A stretch of 64,000 bases of DNA from Rhizomys pruinosus (GCA_009823505.1 VZQC01000565.1:1029115-1093114), one strand, 5' to 3'; shown: positions 10,813-23,341, counted from the stretch's first letter. Notes: generated from the sequence alone by a model not told the origin. Numbers and translations: made by a program.

Positions 10813-11899
10813 GGCCCTGGAACTTTAATCACCATACTTTACTCTGTTTTCCATCAGGTCTTTATTTCACTCTTTTGTTCTCTGATAGAGTTGTGTATAG
10901 TTGAAGCTTAATTTGTAGAGCTCTTCATCAATTGTAACTTAAATGACAAATGAAATATTACTTTTATTTTGAAATCTACCCTTGTAAATGTTGAAAACAT
11001 TATTTTTAAAGACTTAAAATTCATTTTATTTTGCTGCTATTTTTCACTTTCAATTATAATCCAAGTGTTAGTTTCATTTTGAGGGGAAACTTGGCACAGA
11101 GAGGAGAAAATGTCAGGACTCCAATGCAAAGGAAATCGAATTCACTTCATTAATTAATGCTTGGCTGCTGGCCTGCCTGTGTCAGGATAACCATTAGAAT
11201 GTCCCCCAAATGGCAGATATATACCCAGGCACACAAGGAAGTGGGGCTACAAGGAAGTGTGGACAAGAAGATTGGGGAATGAGTGTAGGTAGGTCTGTTT
11301 CTGGTATCGGTATCAGTAGAAGCATCTCGAGGGAACTGGGACCTGTGACTGGTATCAGTAGGAGCCCCTCAAGAGAGACTGAGGCCTGGGTCTGGTCTCC
11401 AGTGAGGTATGATTACAGGATTTTGCAGGAGCATAGTCCAGGGTACTTATTTCTTGGTACTTCTGCCTCAGTTGGCTTCCTGAAAGCCCTGACTTTGGTT
11501 GGTTACAACCTTATATTCCACCCTTTTGTTGCATAAGGATAGAGGCAAAGTTTTTCCTTCTACCTGCTTAGTGTTGGTGGTGGATGATGAAGATGGGATT
11601 AATGACACAAGAGGGTGAGATGCTTTACACCTGGGTGCCTCTGTTGTCAGCAGGGGTGGGTTTGTATTTGTCTGAAGGGAGAGCAAGCAAAAATTGACTA
11701 AAACTGGTACAGGTGAATTGTTGCATAGGATCTTGCAAGCATCAAATGAGTCAGCAAGCTATTATCAGGTGACAGATGAGGCCCAAGTTTACTTAGAGGT
11801 CCAATTAGGGGATACAGCCATGAGGTTAGGCTCTCCAGGATTCCCTGCTCTGAGGCTGGAAGACTCAGTTTTTGGCATCCCTAACCTTTGACACAGACC
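10813..11899. other. Unassigned DNA with a small 42-bp duplication
   Basis: No recognisable gene. At 11309-11392 a unit starting GGTATCAGTAG is repeated once with changes (starts at 11309 and 11351). A 108-codon frame over 11210-11536 has no features I recognise and is probably chance. Confidence 0.45.
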
Positions 11900-13400
11900 A
11901 AGCTGTTAAGAAACTCAAGAAACTGGCTGCTTTTTGTCTTTTTACCAAGATCTGAAGTTTTATACCTGAAGGCTTTACTGATTATTTATTTCTGGTTATA
12001 CTTTCCTTTTGGAGGTTTAAGGCCATACAGTTAGCCCAGATTAAACAAAGATTTCTGTTTTCTCAAGGTCAGTTGAGGATCTGGTCCTCAGGGATCACTA
12101 GGATTCTTTTGGGGTGGATCCTCTGGCTCCTTTTAACTTTTCATTTACCAGTTCCACATATGCAAGGACAATGTCAGGTCTTGCTTTACCAGGTTTCCCT
12201 TCCTGAAGCATGAGGAGAATTTCCTCTTTATAGATTGGACAATGCCTGGAGTCCCATTTGTGAATTTCCCTGAACAGGAGGACTAGTGACGCATGATTTC
12301 AGGACATTTCAAGATATGCCCCCATACATAGTCCCCTGGGACTTAGTTGAACTCAGAGGGCAAGGAACAAAGATGTCCCTTAAGTCCTTCAGCTAAATTG
12401 GTATGGACATTAAGTATGGTCATTAACCATCCAGACATGCTAAGTGACACCAGGCTGACACTTATAATTACTGTATAATATTTCAGATAAGGCTTAGACA
12501 AAGGCCCAAGCATCCTCATATAACACTGACTGGAAGAGAGTTTTAACACCATAAGTTATGCAGGCATAGCCCATGAGAGAGAATTAAACAATTTCAGGCC
12601 TATCTTGAATGTAAACTGTTTACTACAACTTACTGCAAACAGGAACAGTCTCTTTCTTTCCCATCCCCCACCCCGCCTGCCCATCATATCCTGATTTATA
12701 GTTCTCCCAGAAAGGATGAGCTGTATCACATACCAAAAGACAGGAAATAAGCTGATAGGGGTTACCAAGCCCATCAAAACTGTCTCCTTCTGGACTGCAC
12801 ACAGCTGGTTCAGGTAAGTAGAACCTAGCTTCTTTTGAGCCAAATTATCTTGTTAGCTCAAAGGAAATATCAGAAGTAACACCTGTGTGATACAGAGAAG
12901 CAAAAAGTACATCTTTCAGTAGCCAGAGGTAATCCACTACTTTTCTATGTCCATTTAATCCAAATCTATAACAGGGAGTCCAGTACAATCCAAACATGGA
13001 CTGAAAATTAACAACAACTCTGTATATTTATAATCCTATTTGGGTCATTAGTAAACTAACTAGCTTAAGTGTTTATACCAATTTTATCCTGGAAATATTT
13101 AATCAATTTAATTTAATACAATTATCTTTTCCTTTTACTAAACCTTGAAGTGCCATGTGATATTTAGATAAAGCTTGGCCAAAAGCTGAATACTCTTAAA
13201 TAAACCTTAACTAGATATAAATTCATAGACCCTTAATTGTGAAGATAATTGATATTTATTCCCATGTATTGAGATGGGACAGTTATCTCAAATACACTAG
13301 TATAAACTGTGAGATCTCCTTGCAAGCCTAGGAACAGGTTTTGAATGGCAAATTCTCTTTGAATGCTTAGAGATATTTTACATAGGCTTGGCAAATGTCC
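11900..13400 (-). mobile_element. Diverged copy of module X without L1 protein sequence
   Basis: Minus-strand sequence from about 13380 to 12560 matches the first half of module X (compare 43745-44400 plus). Sequence from 12560 to 11900 matches the second part as found in L1 3' UTRs at 26600-27150, including the TATA-like stretch at 12221-12238. The L1 ORF2 sequence next to X in the chimeras is absent here, and the far end (11690-11960) differs from the other copies. This copy is older and could be nearer to the source of X. Confidence 0.55.
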
Positions 13401-13737
13401 CCACATGTATAACATATCCAAATACAGAAATAAATTGCACCCTGCAATTTAACAATCTTAGCAATTTGATAGCAAATAAATTAGTATTCACTTTTACAAT
13501 TATTCCCTTAGCATTGAGCATGAGTCTATAGATTTAAGCAGTCCCATAAAATAAATACTGTGGTTTCACACAATGTCATGATAAAGTAGTTTTAAAACCA
13601 AAACTTTAGAACATTTTCAGAACTGTAATAAATATCCCTACCTGGGTTTCCAACTTAATAAAACTGGAAAATGAGATGGGCTAGATAAACTCCATTTGGT
13701 TTAGAAATCATTATTTCTGACCTTAACCTAAAACTCT

Positions 13738-13798
13738 GATGTGCTGGGATTGAAGCCATACTACGATTAAAGGCATGCCCCACCATGCCCAGCTGGGG
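13738..13798 (-). repeat. B1 fragment
   Basis: Minus-strand sequence resembling the first 60 bp of B1 (GCTGGGCATGGTGGGGCATGC). It is diverged and truncated. Confidence 0.65.
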
Positions 13799-16480
13799 AA
13801 CTCCCAGGAGTAGCACCCAGCCCACAGGATATAGGTTTGAGGTGTGGTAATATTAGTTAACTTCTGTTCATTGCAAAATTTTTGATACATTAATCCAATA
13901 CCTCTGCCCTGGAAAATGCTTGTTTAAGACTGGTTAATGTTTGTTTCTGATCCAGAACATTAATAAGGCAATAGAGATCAATCCATTGTTAAAGACCATT
14001 TAGAGATTGACAATACCAAAAGCATGAAGTGAATTTAAATAGTTTTCATGAGTTCAATTCACCCATAGTTGTCTGCAGTTAACTCTGTCTCACAGTAACA
14101 TACAGGAGCCTAGAAAGTTTCAGAGATTAAAAGAGAAGCACACAGCACAATGCTAGCTAGACCAGCCAGGCAGAAGTTCAGGCCCAGAGAGGTAAGTTTG
14201 CTTCCTATGAGGAGGAAGGCGATGGCGGTGGTAGTGGGGGAGTGGCAGATGGAAAATCACTGCAGGAACAAAATAAAGCCCAATAGCTGTCCCAGGATGC
14301 CCTCTCCCACCTCTAGAGGCAGGAGGCAGGACTGGCCCAGTCCATTCTGGAATCAGTTTCTATAATGTACCCTGGTAGAAGCCATGCAGCTCCTTGACTG
14401 AACCTAGTGCAATAGCCCAAATGGGTCTCCACCCAGAGAAATGGAAGCACAGCTACCATGCTCAGGAATTCCCAACCTCCAAAGATCTCCACCCAAACCA
14501 GACCAATATATACACATGCCTCTGACTCCCAAGTACTGGGAGACAATTTGGACAGCAGAGGAAGTTTTAGGACTTCAGATTAAAACTAAGTAAAGCTTAA
14601 AATTAATTATCAAACACATATAATATTTTATTCAAATAGACCAGTCATGTGATGGTTTAGATTTTATCAACTAGGACTTTTGTTGAGCATGTGTGCATAA
14701 ACAAGTAGTGCCTTTTGTGAAATAATAGATATTGAATGATGCTTTTAGGGTACTCAGGTTACACCATTAAAATATTTATATTTCTAATTAGGCATGTCAG
14801 AATAAAACTAGTATCCTTGTGCACACAATGAAAAAGGAGAACTTGGTGGTCACAGATTAAAACTGTTTTGAGACAAGTAACACATGAAGACAAAGACAAC
14901 ATAATTACATGAAATTTGAAATTTCTCTGCAGTTTCTCTGCATGGAAATGTTATATGTTAATACATGGAAATATATAAAAACATGACATTACAGGAAGTT
15001 TTAAATGAATAAGAAAATGATGCTCACACATAGGCAGTAGCTGGAGGTGAAAAACCTGGAGAGGAAAGTGCTAGATTTGAGATTTGAGGTTTGAGAGTGA
15101 CAGTGATGCCAGGGTTGAAGGAAGGGGTTGGGGTTTGTCAGGCTGGAATTGGACAAATGAAGAACTGAGAGTCCTTGGGAGACAGAAAACCTGCATATAA
15201 ATCTGTAGTGAATGAGAAAATCTAAAACCATTTCTTTAAAGGCAAGTATGCTGCTGAGTGAGATGAAGCTAAGAGAGAGGAATTGAATTTTAAAGGATAG
15301 AGAAAAGCCAATGAAGTGGAGGGACTGGATATGGAAACTCCAAATAGGAAAGCAAAGCAAAGCAAAGTAAAGGAATGAATGAATGGTTTCAAACTAAGGG
15401 AGCCCAGGTCACTCACCACCTGTTGCAACTATGAAAGTAAAGCAGTGTCTTCTAGATCTCTCCATTACTAGATACTAGCTGTTGCTGGAAGAGAACTTTT
15501 TAGGGGACTATTTGTCAGATACTTTGGTAGTGTTTTTTAAGATCCTTAAGAATTTGGAAATCTAGGGGGCCATCTGGTATATGTAATCCAGAGGGTACTC
15601 AGCCCGAGAAGTAGTACAGAGAAACATTTAGGCATTTTAAGTATTTGCTGGAGTCCTGAAGGTTGTAGAGAGTGGAGGAGATACTCCAGGGGAGTCAGAA
15701 ATGACTGCTTGGAATGAGAGGAACCCATGGTTGAAGGCAGAGAAAAGGAGAAAAAGAGCTAGTCTCGATAAGGAGGTAGGAGACAGAGAGAAGGTAAGGA
15801 GTCTCAGGAGAGCAAGTTGTTAAGATGCCAGAAGAAGGAGGAAGAGAGAAGGAAGGAGAAGAGAGAAGGAGGGAAAGAGAAGGAAGAAGGAGGAAGAAGA
15901 TTGAGAATCCTTCTATGTTAGCTGGGAATTTTGTGTTTTGGATCACGTTTATGGGCTGCTTTGGAGATGGACTTTCTCATCTTTCACACTGAAATTGTCT
16001 TCTCCCACTGGGTCTCAGGGGTGTCTTGCACATTTAAGGAAATGTGAGGGAGCTCAAGACACTGGGAAATCAGCTCTGTCTGAGTAGTCCTTTATGCACT
16101 TGGGCATCCACATGCTATTTGTTGTTCTTCTCTCCCTGGATTAACTCTGGCAAGGAGAGGGGAGGGACTGCCAGGGATTTTACCCAAGGAAATAGAAAGA
16201 TAAGTGAAAAGATATACAGACATACATACAGACATACAGGCACAGACTCAGAGAAATCCCGAGGGAATAAATTCAATTTTAAGATTGGAACTCAAGGCTT
16301 TTATACTAACCCAGGCATGGGCTGGGCCAGAACACAGAATTGGGGGCTGGGGCAGGTAATTGGGACAAGGGAACCTCAGGCTAAAATCCGGATCAAAGTT
16401 CTTTCCTGAGAGATGAAAGGACAGTCCAGGCTTTCACAGTCTGTGAGAAACAGCAAGGGTCAAGGCTGTCAGGTAACTGC
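13799..16480. other. Unassigned intergenic DNA with a polypurine run
   Basis: I find no exon or clear repeat family. The stretch 15831-15900 is all purine on the plus strand (GGA/GAA-rich). Several antisense frames of 60-120 codons over 15000-15950 (lysine/glutamate-coding on one strand, Ser/Leu/Phe-rich on the other) are by-products of purine bias. Confidence 0.45.
15831..15900 (+). repeat. 70-bp polypurine tract
   Basis: An uninterrupted run of A and G built of GAGGAAG/GGAAGGAG-like units; the complement is all pyrimidine. Mirror-like polypurine tracts can form triplex DNA, which is inference here. Confidence 0.85.
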
Positions 16481-19173
16481 TTTTAAGTGTTTCTGCCAAA
16501 AGAATACCCACATCTCCCCATTTTTACTTTTATAAAAAGGCTCACGTCACAAATTGTTGACATTTATCTTTTGGGGAATACCCCAGAAAGTGCAGCCCAA
16601 CTAGGCTCCCCCTCAGGACAACAGAACTTAAGTGTGCATAGAGTGAGCATCTGGGCTTTACCAGGGACAACCCAGCTACTGTTTGTGTAAACAGTAAGCT
16701 GGAGGTGTGACAACTTTGCTCAATACATCAAAGGAAGATGCTGACAGGGTCTGGAATTTGCAGAAGTAGGTGAGACAGGAAAAGACTGCCTACTCTGACC
16801 TCATGAAGAGGCCTGGGGCAGAGTTTTGCAGCTTTCATACCTCAAGCCAAGCAAAATTCCATCCCTATAGCCCTTCCATTGTTTAAAAATTAAAATGGAG
16901 CAAAGTTATTATTGAGTACCAGGGGATCTTTAGGGATGGCTTGACATTGGGCTAAAGACAATTGAGCTGTGACCCCAAACTGATTTTTGATAAACCGGAA
17001 AGCCGACCTCCTAAGGTGGGAATTGGTTTTAACAAAAGGTATTTTCCTGGTGGCCTAGGGAAACTTAGGTTGCAGTTAGCAGGGCTTTCGTTGAAAGAGA
17101 ACATATTCTCTTAAACATAAAGGCATGCAGGCATCCTTTGATCTTCCTCTGAATACAGAGGCAGCAAAAGGGCAGTTGCTATGACTCTTAAGTGCATTCA
17201 TACCTATGATTTAAACACAGAAACTGGTCCCAGTGCCTTGCAAACCAACCATAAAGGATGCAAAGAGACCCACTGAGCACACAACTTTGCCCTTAGGTAA
17301 TGGAGCTCTAAAAGATGACAAAGTAAAAGTATACCTTTTCTCCCATAAAACATACGGTTATGTGAGTGACCTAGTCTCTCAAATAGCATTGCTTATCCTA
17401 CACCTAAAGACATACAAAGACATACAGGTATGCAAATGACATTGTCTCTAAAAATAACGTTGCTTGTCCTACACATAAAGGCATACAAAGACATACAGGT
17501 ATGTAAATGACATTTCTTCTAAGAGTAACATTTCTTATCTTATTCATGAAAACATACAGATATTACTTGATACCCTTTTAGCAGAGATGGTGTTTTTTTA
17601 ACTTGTACCCCCAAAGTTCCAAACTTGGTTGGAGAGATCTGTACATGCCACTACAAAGTTCAGTCACAATTGTTTTCTGTAGGTTTTATTTTTAGTCAGC
17701 AGTTTCCAGGCTTAGAAAAGAGCAGGTGAGAGACAAGGATGTAAACCAATTTTGTTGAAGATATCACCCAGGTTGTCTCGGCCTTTTCCCTGCAGGAGGC
17801 TGATGACTTAGCTCCGGCTCCAGTCTTTTTGGAGGTGTGGATTGTGAAGCTGCAGATGGCCTCCCGCTTAGCTGGAGTCTTGGCTGTCAGAGATACCCTT
17901 TTGTAGTTTACTGATGAAATATGAATGGTAATCGCATAGGCAGTCAAGTAAACATTATCTACTATACTAGGTTGCATTGTTGGCATAGCACAGGTGGTTA
18001 GAGATACCATGTTTTTATTTTACTGTAGGTAAGAAATACCTCATTTATTATTTCAGTAGATAAATGGATGAGGGCTTGTTAAGATTCTTTTAAAGAATAT
18101 CTTAGATTTGCCCATTAATTTTAAGTTTGAAATGTAAAATAATATATCGTGACTACCCATGGCCCTTATTAGTTTTGGTAGATTTATTGGGCCTGATTTT
18201 TAGCTTGATAAAAGACAGCTGCAATATTTTTTACTGATGTAATTGGTTGTTGGGAAAAATCCCAGCCAGTATAGTACCTGGCCTTGATATATTTTAATAG
18301 CTGGTTTTTTGAGAAATAGAATATCCTTCCAAGAGATTTTACATCTCTTAATGTAAGGAAGATGTTAAGCTGTTCTTTGGAGAGCGTTACATTAATTTTA
18401 CCTTATTTTAGGTACCACATACATACCCATGCAAGAACTGATGTCCTGAGGTCCATTGTTGATGAAAAGATGAAATGCTGTCTTTTAAAACTAATTTATC
18501 TTGTAGATAAAAGAGGATGTTACAGATAACATCTGTACATGTTACAGATAAAACGACATTGGATATCTATTAATGTCAAGGCTGTTACCTGGAAATTTAG
18601 TATGGATTAGAATTAAGAGTAGCTTGTAGTTAACATAAATTTAAATGTGACCAATTTTAAACAACATTAGTAATTTAGTTTACCACTATCCAATGTGTGA
18701 ATAGATTTTGAATACAAGTAAAAATAAGTTAGAGGAATCTTAATTAAACATACATTGTGATTTTTGTTACCTGATTAAGACTGGATCCTGTGGAAATAAG
18801 GTTTATACATATATAATTTTAACATTTATGAATATTACAATTTTAGATGTATAGCTTTAAGGTATAAATTTTGTAGAATGGGTTTTACAGATCCTACTGG
18901 GAGTTGGTGGGTTATCTCCAGTAGATGACAGTACACAGTTAATAAAACTTTGAACTACTATTTGTGTAGATTTATATTTACCTGTTACACATCAATTAAT
19001 TTATTAGCCATTTAAATATATTGGCAAACCTGAGTTAAGGAAAAATCAATTTTGGTTTTAGAGTTAGTCTTTAGTAAACCTATGTAAATAGAACAACCAC
19101 ATAAAATAATTTTTAACCAAAACATAAAAATGGCAAATAGTTGAATAGGATCCTTAATTGATTGATTTTGAAA
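16481..19173. other. Unassigned AT-rich DNA, possibly remnant retroviral
   Basis: The sequence is not recognisable to me as coding. It has repeat-like character, a 70-bp tandem array at 17345-17560, and a 104-codon minus-strand frame at 17696-18010 with no motif I can name. A decayed endogenous retrovirus is possible given the lysine primer-binding-like site at 20507-20526, but no gag, pol or env motif was seen. Confidence 0.35.
17345..17560 (+). repeat. Tandem array, about three units of 70-71 bp
   Basis: The units start near 17351, 17421 and 17492 with CATAC(A/G)G. Each contains a GTGAC/AATGAC block, a TCTCTAAAA-like block, a CATTGCTTATCCTA-like block and a TAAAGACATACAAAG-like end. The third unit is more diverged. 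The two clear spacings are 70 and 71 bp. Confidence 0.8.
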
Positions 19174-19185
19174 TGCATAGGACTT

Positions 19186-19427
19186 TTTTTTTAATTTTTT
19201 TATTTATTTTTATGTGTATGAATGTATTGTCTGCATGCAGGTCTGCGCATCCGTGTCGTACGATGCCGCGGAGGTCAGAAGAGGGTCTCAATTCCCCTGG
19301 AACTGGAGTTCTCCTGGAACTGGAGTCACAGACGGCTCTCAGCCGCCATGTGGGTGCTGGGGATCGAACCTGGGTCCTCCGCAAGAGCGGTCGGCGCTCT
19401 TAACCACCAGGCCATCCCTCCAGCCCC
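19186..19427 (-). repeat. B2 SINE with 12-bp TSD
   Basis: On the minus strand it begins GGGGCTGGAGGGATGGCC and carries tRNA-like A and B boxes (GGTTCGATCCC) and an A/T-rich end. TGCATAGGACTT flanks it perfectly at 19174-19185 and 19428-19439. The many CpGs suggest a young copy of the same subfamily as 33056 and 56885. Confidence 0.93.
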
Positions 19428-19699
19428 TGCATAGGACTTATTAATTGATCAGTTGTGCACAACTTGTTTAAAGATTTTTTGGGTACACATGTATCATACT
19501 TAAGAGAAGCATGCTATAGATTTTAACTGACCATTATTAAGTATTATCTCGAGATAAAAATTGATGTGCAAGGAACAGTACAATTACCTCAATTCTGAAC
19601 AAATATCATAAAAAAGAACACAATAAATTTCAAGGGTACATTTTTTTCTGAATATTTTTTGGAAAAACCTGAAATAAAACCTGGAATCATACTATGTTC

Positions 19700-20300
19700 A
19701 GTGACAGACGTGATGCACCCTGGGAAATGTAGTCTTTTGGTCTGTAAGAAAAGTTAATGAAAAGTGGCCACAACAGGAAGTTATCATGACTGTGACAGGC
19801 CCAAGGAATTCTGGGAAATGTATTTCTGCACTCGAAACTGGTGCACATTGTTTTTTCTTTCCTGAGAAATGATTTTGGTTATAAATTTGAGGCTTCTAGT
19901 TGGGGGTACATTAACGGAAAGGAAAGTGGCTGAGATTGAGAGGGAGGGGCAGGGCCAGAGTGCAGGCTGAGTAGGCAGCGCTGCATGTGTGGGGCTGAGG
20001 AAGGATCCCCATCTGCATTCATTTGGGTCCCTGTGCAGCCTCACACAGGCCCTGCTGGCTCCCAGTCCAGAGCTCCTGCTCTTCCTGGGCATGCCACTGG
20101 CCCCTCTGTTAGGCCAGACTGCTCCCACAGCTGCTTGGTTTTTGATTGGCGTGACTGTTACCCATCATAAAGTAAGATAGGAAATGCTAATGGTTAGGGA
20201 AAGAGACAGTTTAAAGTCTAATCTCATGGGAAGAGAGAATTCCATGGAGATGTGCTGAGCTGGCCATATAGAGGACAGAGACTGAAAGCAGATTCAAAGA
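19700..20300. other. Less AT-rich unassigned segment with paired CTGGGAAATGTA motifs
   Basis: CCCTGGGAAATGTAGTC occurs at 19718-19734 and TTCTGGGAAATGTA near 19809-19822. On the minus strand both resemble the ACTACAATTCCCAG element bound by ZNF143 (SBS) in many promoters. The 19920-20130 stretch is relatively GC-rich. No transcript can be shown. Confidence 0.35.
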
Positions 20301-20506
20301 CTAATCTCTAGTAGAAAAAGAGTTAAATTGCGTGGAGATGGACCACAGCTGGTCATAGCTCTCCTTGATCTTGCATGGGGGGAGGGAGTAACTCCCTGTG
20401 TTCATGGTAAAACCCTCCAAAATTTTCCCCTTTCCTGGGGGTAAAAGGGCCGAGACAGCCTGAACAATACCTTTTTCCTCTTCCTCTGTCTTTAGTGGAA
20501 ACCGAA

Positions 20507-20900
20507 GCCCCACGTTCTGGGTACCATCTGTCCGAGTTTACCATCATCTGAGTAGGGTTTTTTTTTTTTTTGTCTTTTTGAGACAGGGTCTCCCTGTAGT
20601 ACCAGCTGTCCTGGAATTCACTCTGTAGACCAGGCTGGCTATGAACTTACAAAGATCCGCCTGCCTCTGTCTCCCAAGTGCTAGGATTAAAGGCATGCGC
20701 CACCACGCCTGGCCTGAGCAGTCTTTTATACATGCGTAAAGGAAGCTTACTAAGAGATATAAAGGGTCAAAGCAAGCAAATTTGCTGATGTGCAAAATCA
20801 ATATTTAGTGAATGTTGTAGAATGAGTTTTGAAGGGTGGGTAGAATACAGTTGGAAGATAATAACACTGCTGTTCCAGAATGTGAAGAATATGTACATTT
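20507..20900 (-). mobile_element. Possible endogenous betaretrovirus-like (ERV2) LTR end and primer-binding site
   Basis: On the minus strand TGGTACCCAGAACGTGGGGC at 20526-20507 resembles the lysine-tRNA primer-binding sites of ERV-K-like elements. It lies 2 nt after a terminal CA (20530-20529), the usual spacing after an LTR. Upstream on the same strand, past an inserted B1, is a TATAAAAG box (20723-20732). The distance between TATA and the LTR end, without the B1, is shorter than expected, so the LTR is rearranged or the call is wrong. No coding remnant follows. Confidence 0.35.
20558..20714 (-). repeat. B1 SINE
   Basis: Full-length minus-strand B1 from GGCCAGGCGTGGTGGCGC to CCCTGTCTCAAAAAGAC with a poly(A) of about 12. 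The flanks CTGAGTAG (left) and CTGAGCAG (right) may be its TSD. Confidence 0.93.
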
Positions 20901-20999
20901 AAGTGCACAAAAATATTTTCACCTTCTTATTGAAGTTTCATGTGCATCCAACTTTTCAAAAATCTAGGTCTAATTATTTATGCTTATAGAAACACAAAA

Positions 21000-21797
21000 A
21001 TCAATTCAAAATAAAAAGATTTTACATAGAGAAACAAGGGACTTCAGTGACACTGCAGATGGACTTAACAGGACTCTGTAGGTCTTTCCACACAAACAAT
21101 AACAGAAGACATGTTCTTCTCAGTGACCTACAGGACTTACAAAAAGCAGATCACATATTAGGATACAAAGCAAGGAAGAGTCAAATAACTACTTTTATTT
21201 GATCAGTCCAATAGAGTAAATATAGAAATCAGTAGCAAGAATAAACACAGAGAAAAATCTCATAGACACTAAAGACTACAATATTCAATAATGAATAAAT
21301 CAGGAAGAGAAACCAAAAGTTTCTAGAACTGAATTAAAATGAAAAGACTACACCAAATTTTATGGATGCAGTGAAGGAATCCCAGTGGGAAGTCTGTAGT
21401 ACTAAATGACTACATTAAAAATAAAGACTAGACCAAGCCAAGATCAAAATGAAAAGCTGGAAGCAGCAACACAGAGCAGGGAAGAAGTGGATGAAGCAAT
21501 AGTGGAATACACAAAAACTGATGGAACAAAGATGGACACAAGACTGACAGACCCTTAACCAAATTAAACTAAAGAAAGTGACAGAATACCTTAATTAATG
21601 ATTAGAGGAGAAAATGAGGTATTACAACCAAGGAAATACAGGGAATCATCAGGACTTAACTCATAGAATTATTTAACACAAAAATGGACAATCTAAAACA
21701 AATGGATCGATTTTTATGCATATGACCTATTTTATGTTTTGGCTGTTAGCCTTCTTAGCTTTTAATGGCTGTGCTATCCCTCCAGCCAATATATAAC
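21000..21797 (+). mobile_element. Old L1 ORF2 fragment, 5' part
   Basis: Decayed plus-strand ORF2 sequence between EN and RT (wording such as KADHILGYKARKSQ, and the region before the RT). It is interrupted by a minus-strand B2 fragment near 21755-21787 and the LTR element at 21798, and continues at 23754. Many stops. Confidence 0.7.
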
Positions 21798-22206
21798 TGT
21801 GCTAGATAGCTTTAGTGTCAACTTGACACACCTGGGTTGAGAGAGCCTCCGTTGGGGAATTGGCTCCATTGGATTGGCCTGTGGCCACGTCTGTGGAGTA
21901 TTGTCTTGATTGTCAGGCAATGTGGGAGGGCCAAACCCACTATGAGTGGTGCCACCCTGGGCAGGTTGTTGTGTACCATATAAGAAGGCAGGCCTGGTAT
22001 GGGTCAGGGGAAGCAAGCCAGTGAACAGCATTCCTCCATGGCCTGTGCTTCAGCTCCTGCCTCCAGGTTCCTGCCCTGAGTTCCTGCCTTGGGCTCCCTG
22101 AGTGATGAACTACGACCCAGGAGATGTGAGCTGAATAAACCCTTTCCTCCCCAAGTTGGTGTTTGTCAGAGTGTTTTGTCACAGCAATGGAAGACAAACT
22201 AGGACA
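21798..22206 (+). repeat. 5' LTR of the ERVL/MaLR-like element
   Basis: It starts TGTGCTAGATAGC and ends AAACTAGGACA. Promoter-like ATATAAGAAG lies near 21977-21986, and the polyadenylation signal AATAAA is at 22134-22139. By hand count it differs from the 3' LTR at about 31 positions plus two 1-nt gaps (7-8 %). Confidence 0.85.
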
Positions 22207-22211
22207 GAAAT

Positions 22212-22230
22212 TGGTACCAGACGAGTGGGG
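22212..22230 (+). other. Primer-binding site, tRNA-Leu type
   Basis: TGGTACCAGACGAGTGGGG follows the 5' LTR. ERVL-class elements use a leucine tRNA with a TGG(T)ACCAGAAGTGGG-like site; here a few bases differ. Confidence 0.6.
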
Positions 22231-23341
22231 TATTGCTGTGACAGACCTGACCTTGGTGTTTTGGGGAAGGATTGTGGAGGCGTTTGGAACTTTGGGCTGG
22301 GAAGATCATTGAATGCCTAAAGATTGTTGCTGTGGAGCTTGGAGCAGTTTTGCTGAAGGAGTTGTAGAAGATGGAGGCCTGGCTTGTGAAGTTTCTAGTT
22401 TCAAAGGGGAGCAGAGATCATCAGGACTGTGTAATCTGTGGGTTCTGGTCAGCTGGGGCTGAAGAATCAGCTGTAAGTAACAAGAGACCAGAACCTGAAG
22501 TGAAATCTTTGTTGTACTGGGACAATTGATGCTGGTTAGCTGGGGCTGAAAAATCAGCTGTAAGTAACAAGAGACCAGCATCACTGTGGTGAAATCTTCT
22601 GGGAAGAATTTCTTCAGGGTCAGCACACAGAAGCTGTGTTCCAGAAGGGGCCTGAGCCTCCATCTCAAGCCAGAAGCAGGACTTGGTAGTGTGTAAGAGT
22701 CTCCTATATGGTTCTGGTGTTGAAATTTGAGGGGGGGTCACAGAGAACAGCCAAGGCTTGGCACTGTGAGAGGTCAGGAAAGACCATTGGTGGAAGTGCA
22801 CCTCAGTTGCCGTGAAGACCCCAGGATTGCAGGGGTCATGGAGAGAAGCTGAGGCTTTGCACTAGGAGAGGTCAGAAGAGACCATTGGTGAAGGTGCTGC
22901 CTCAGTTTCAGTGGTGACCCCAGCTTTTTGGAGATGCCAGGACCATGGGATAACCACCAAGAGCAGCAGCAAGTATGGAATGGAGGTGGCCTGGGCCTTT
23001 GAGATGAGCTGTGAGTACCACGGATGGCAGTCAGAGAAGGGGAGCTGCTGAAACCCTTTGGAGCCCAGAAGATCGTGAGTGACTCCCTTGAGCTACTTTG
23101 CTGGACTTAGGTTTTGTTTGAGTGTGCCTGATTCTTCCCTTTGAAGTAAGACAGAGCTTGTTTTGTATTTTACAGCAGCCCACAGTTAAGAGACTTTTAA
23201 CGGACTGTGAACTTTTAAGTGTTTGGACATTTTAAGGACTGTGGGACTTTTAAGGTTAACATCATACTTTGGGGATAAGAACTGGAAAGGTGGTGGTTTA
23301 ATAGTGATGTGTTTTGTGTGTCAAGTTGACAAGGGGTCAAC

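Noticed and set aside
15001..15950. Overlapping minus-strand frames of 60-119 codons rich in Ser, Leu and Phe
   Set aside because: They reflect the purine bias of the plus strand; no motif, start context or splice structure supports a gene.
19190..19440. tRNA gene suggested by A and B box-like sequences
   Set aside because: The boxes belong to B2 SINEs, which derive from a tRNA; no cloverleaf gene stands alone in the window.
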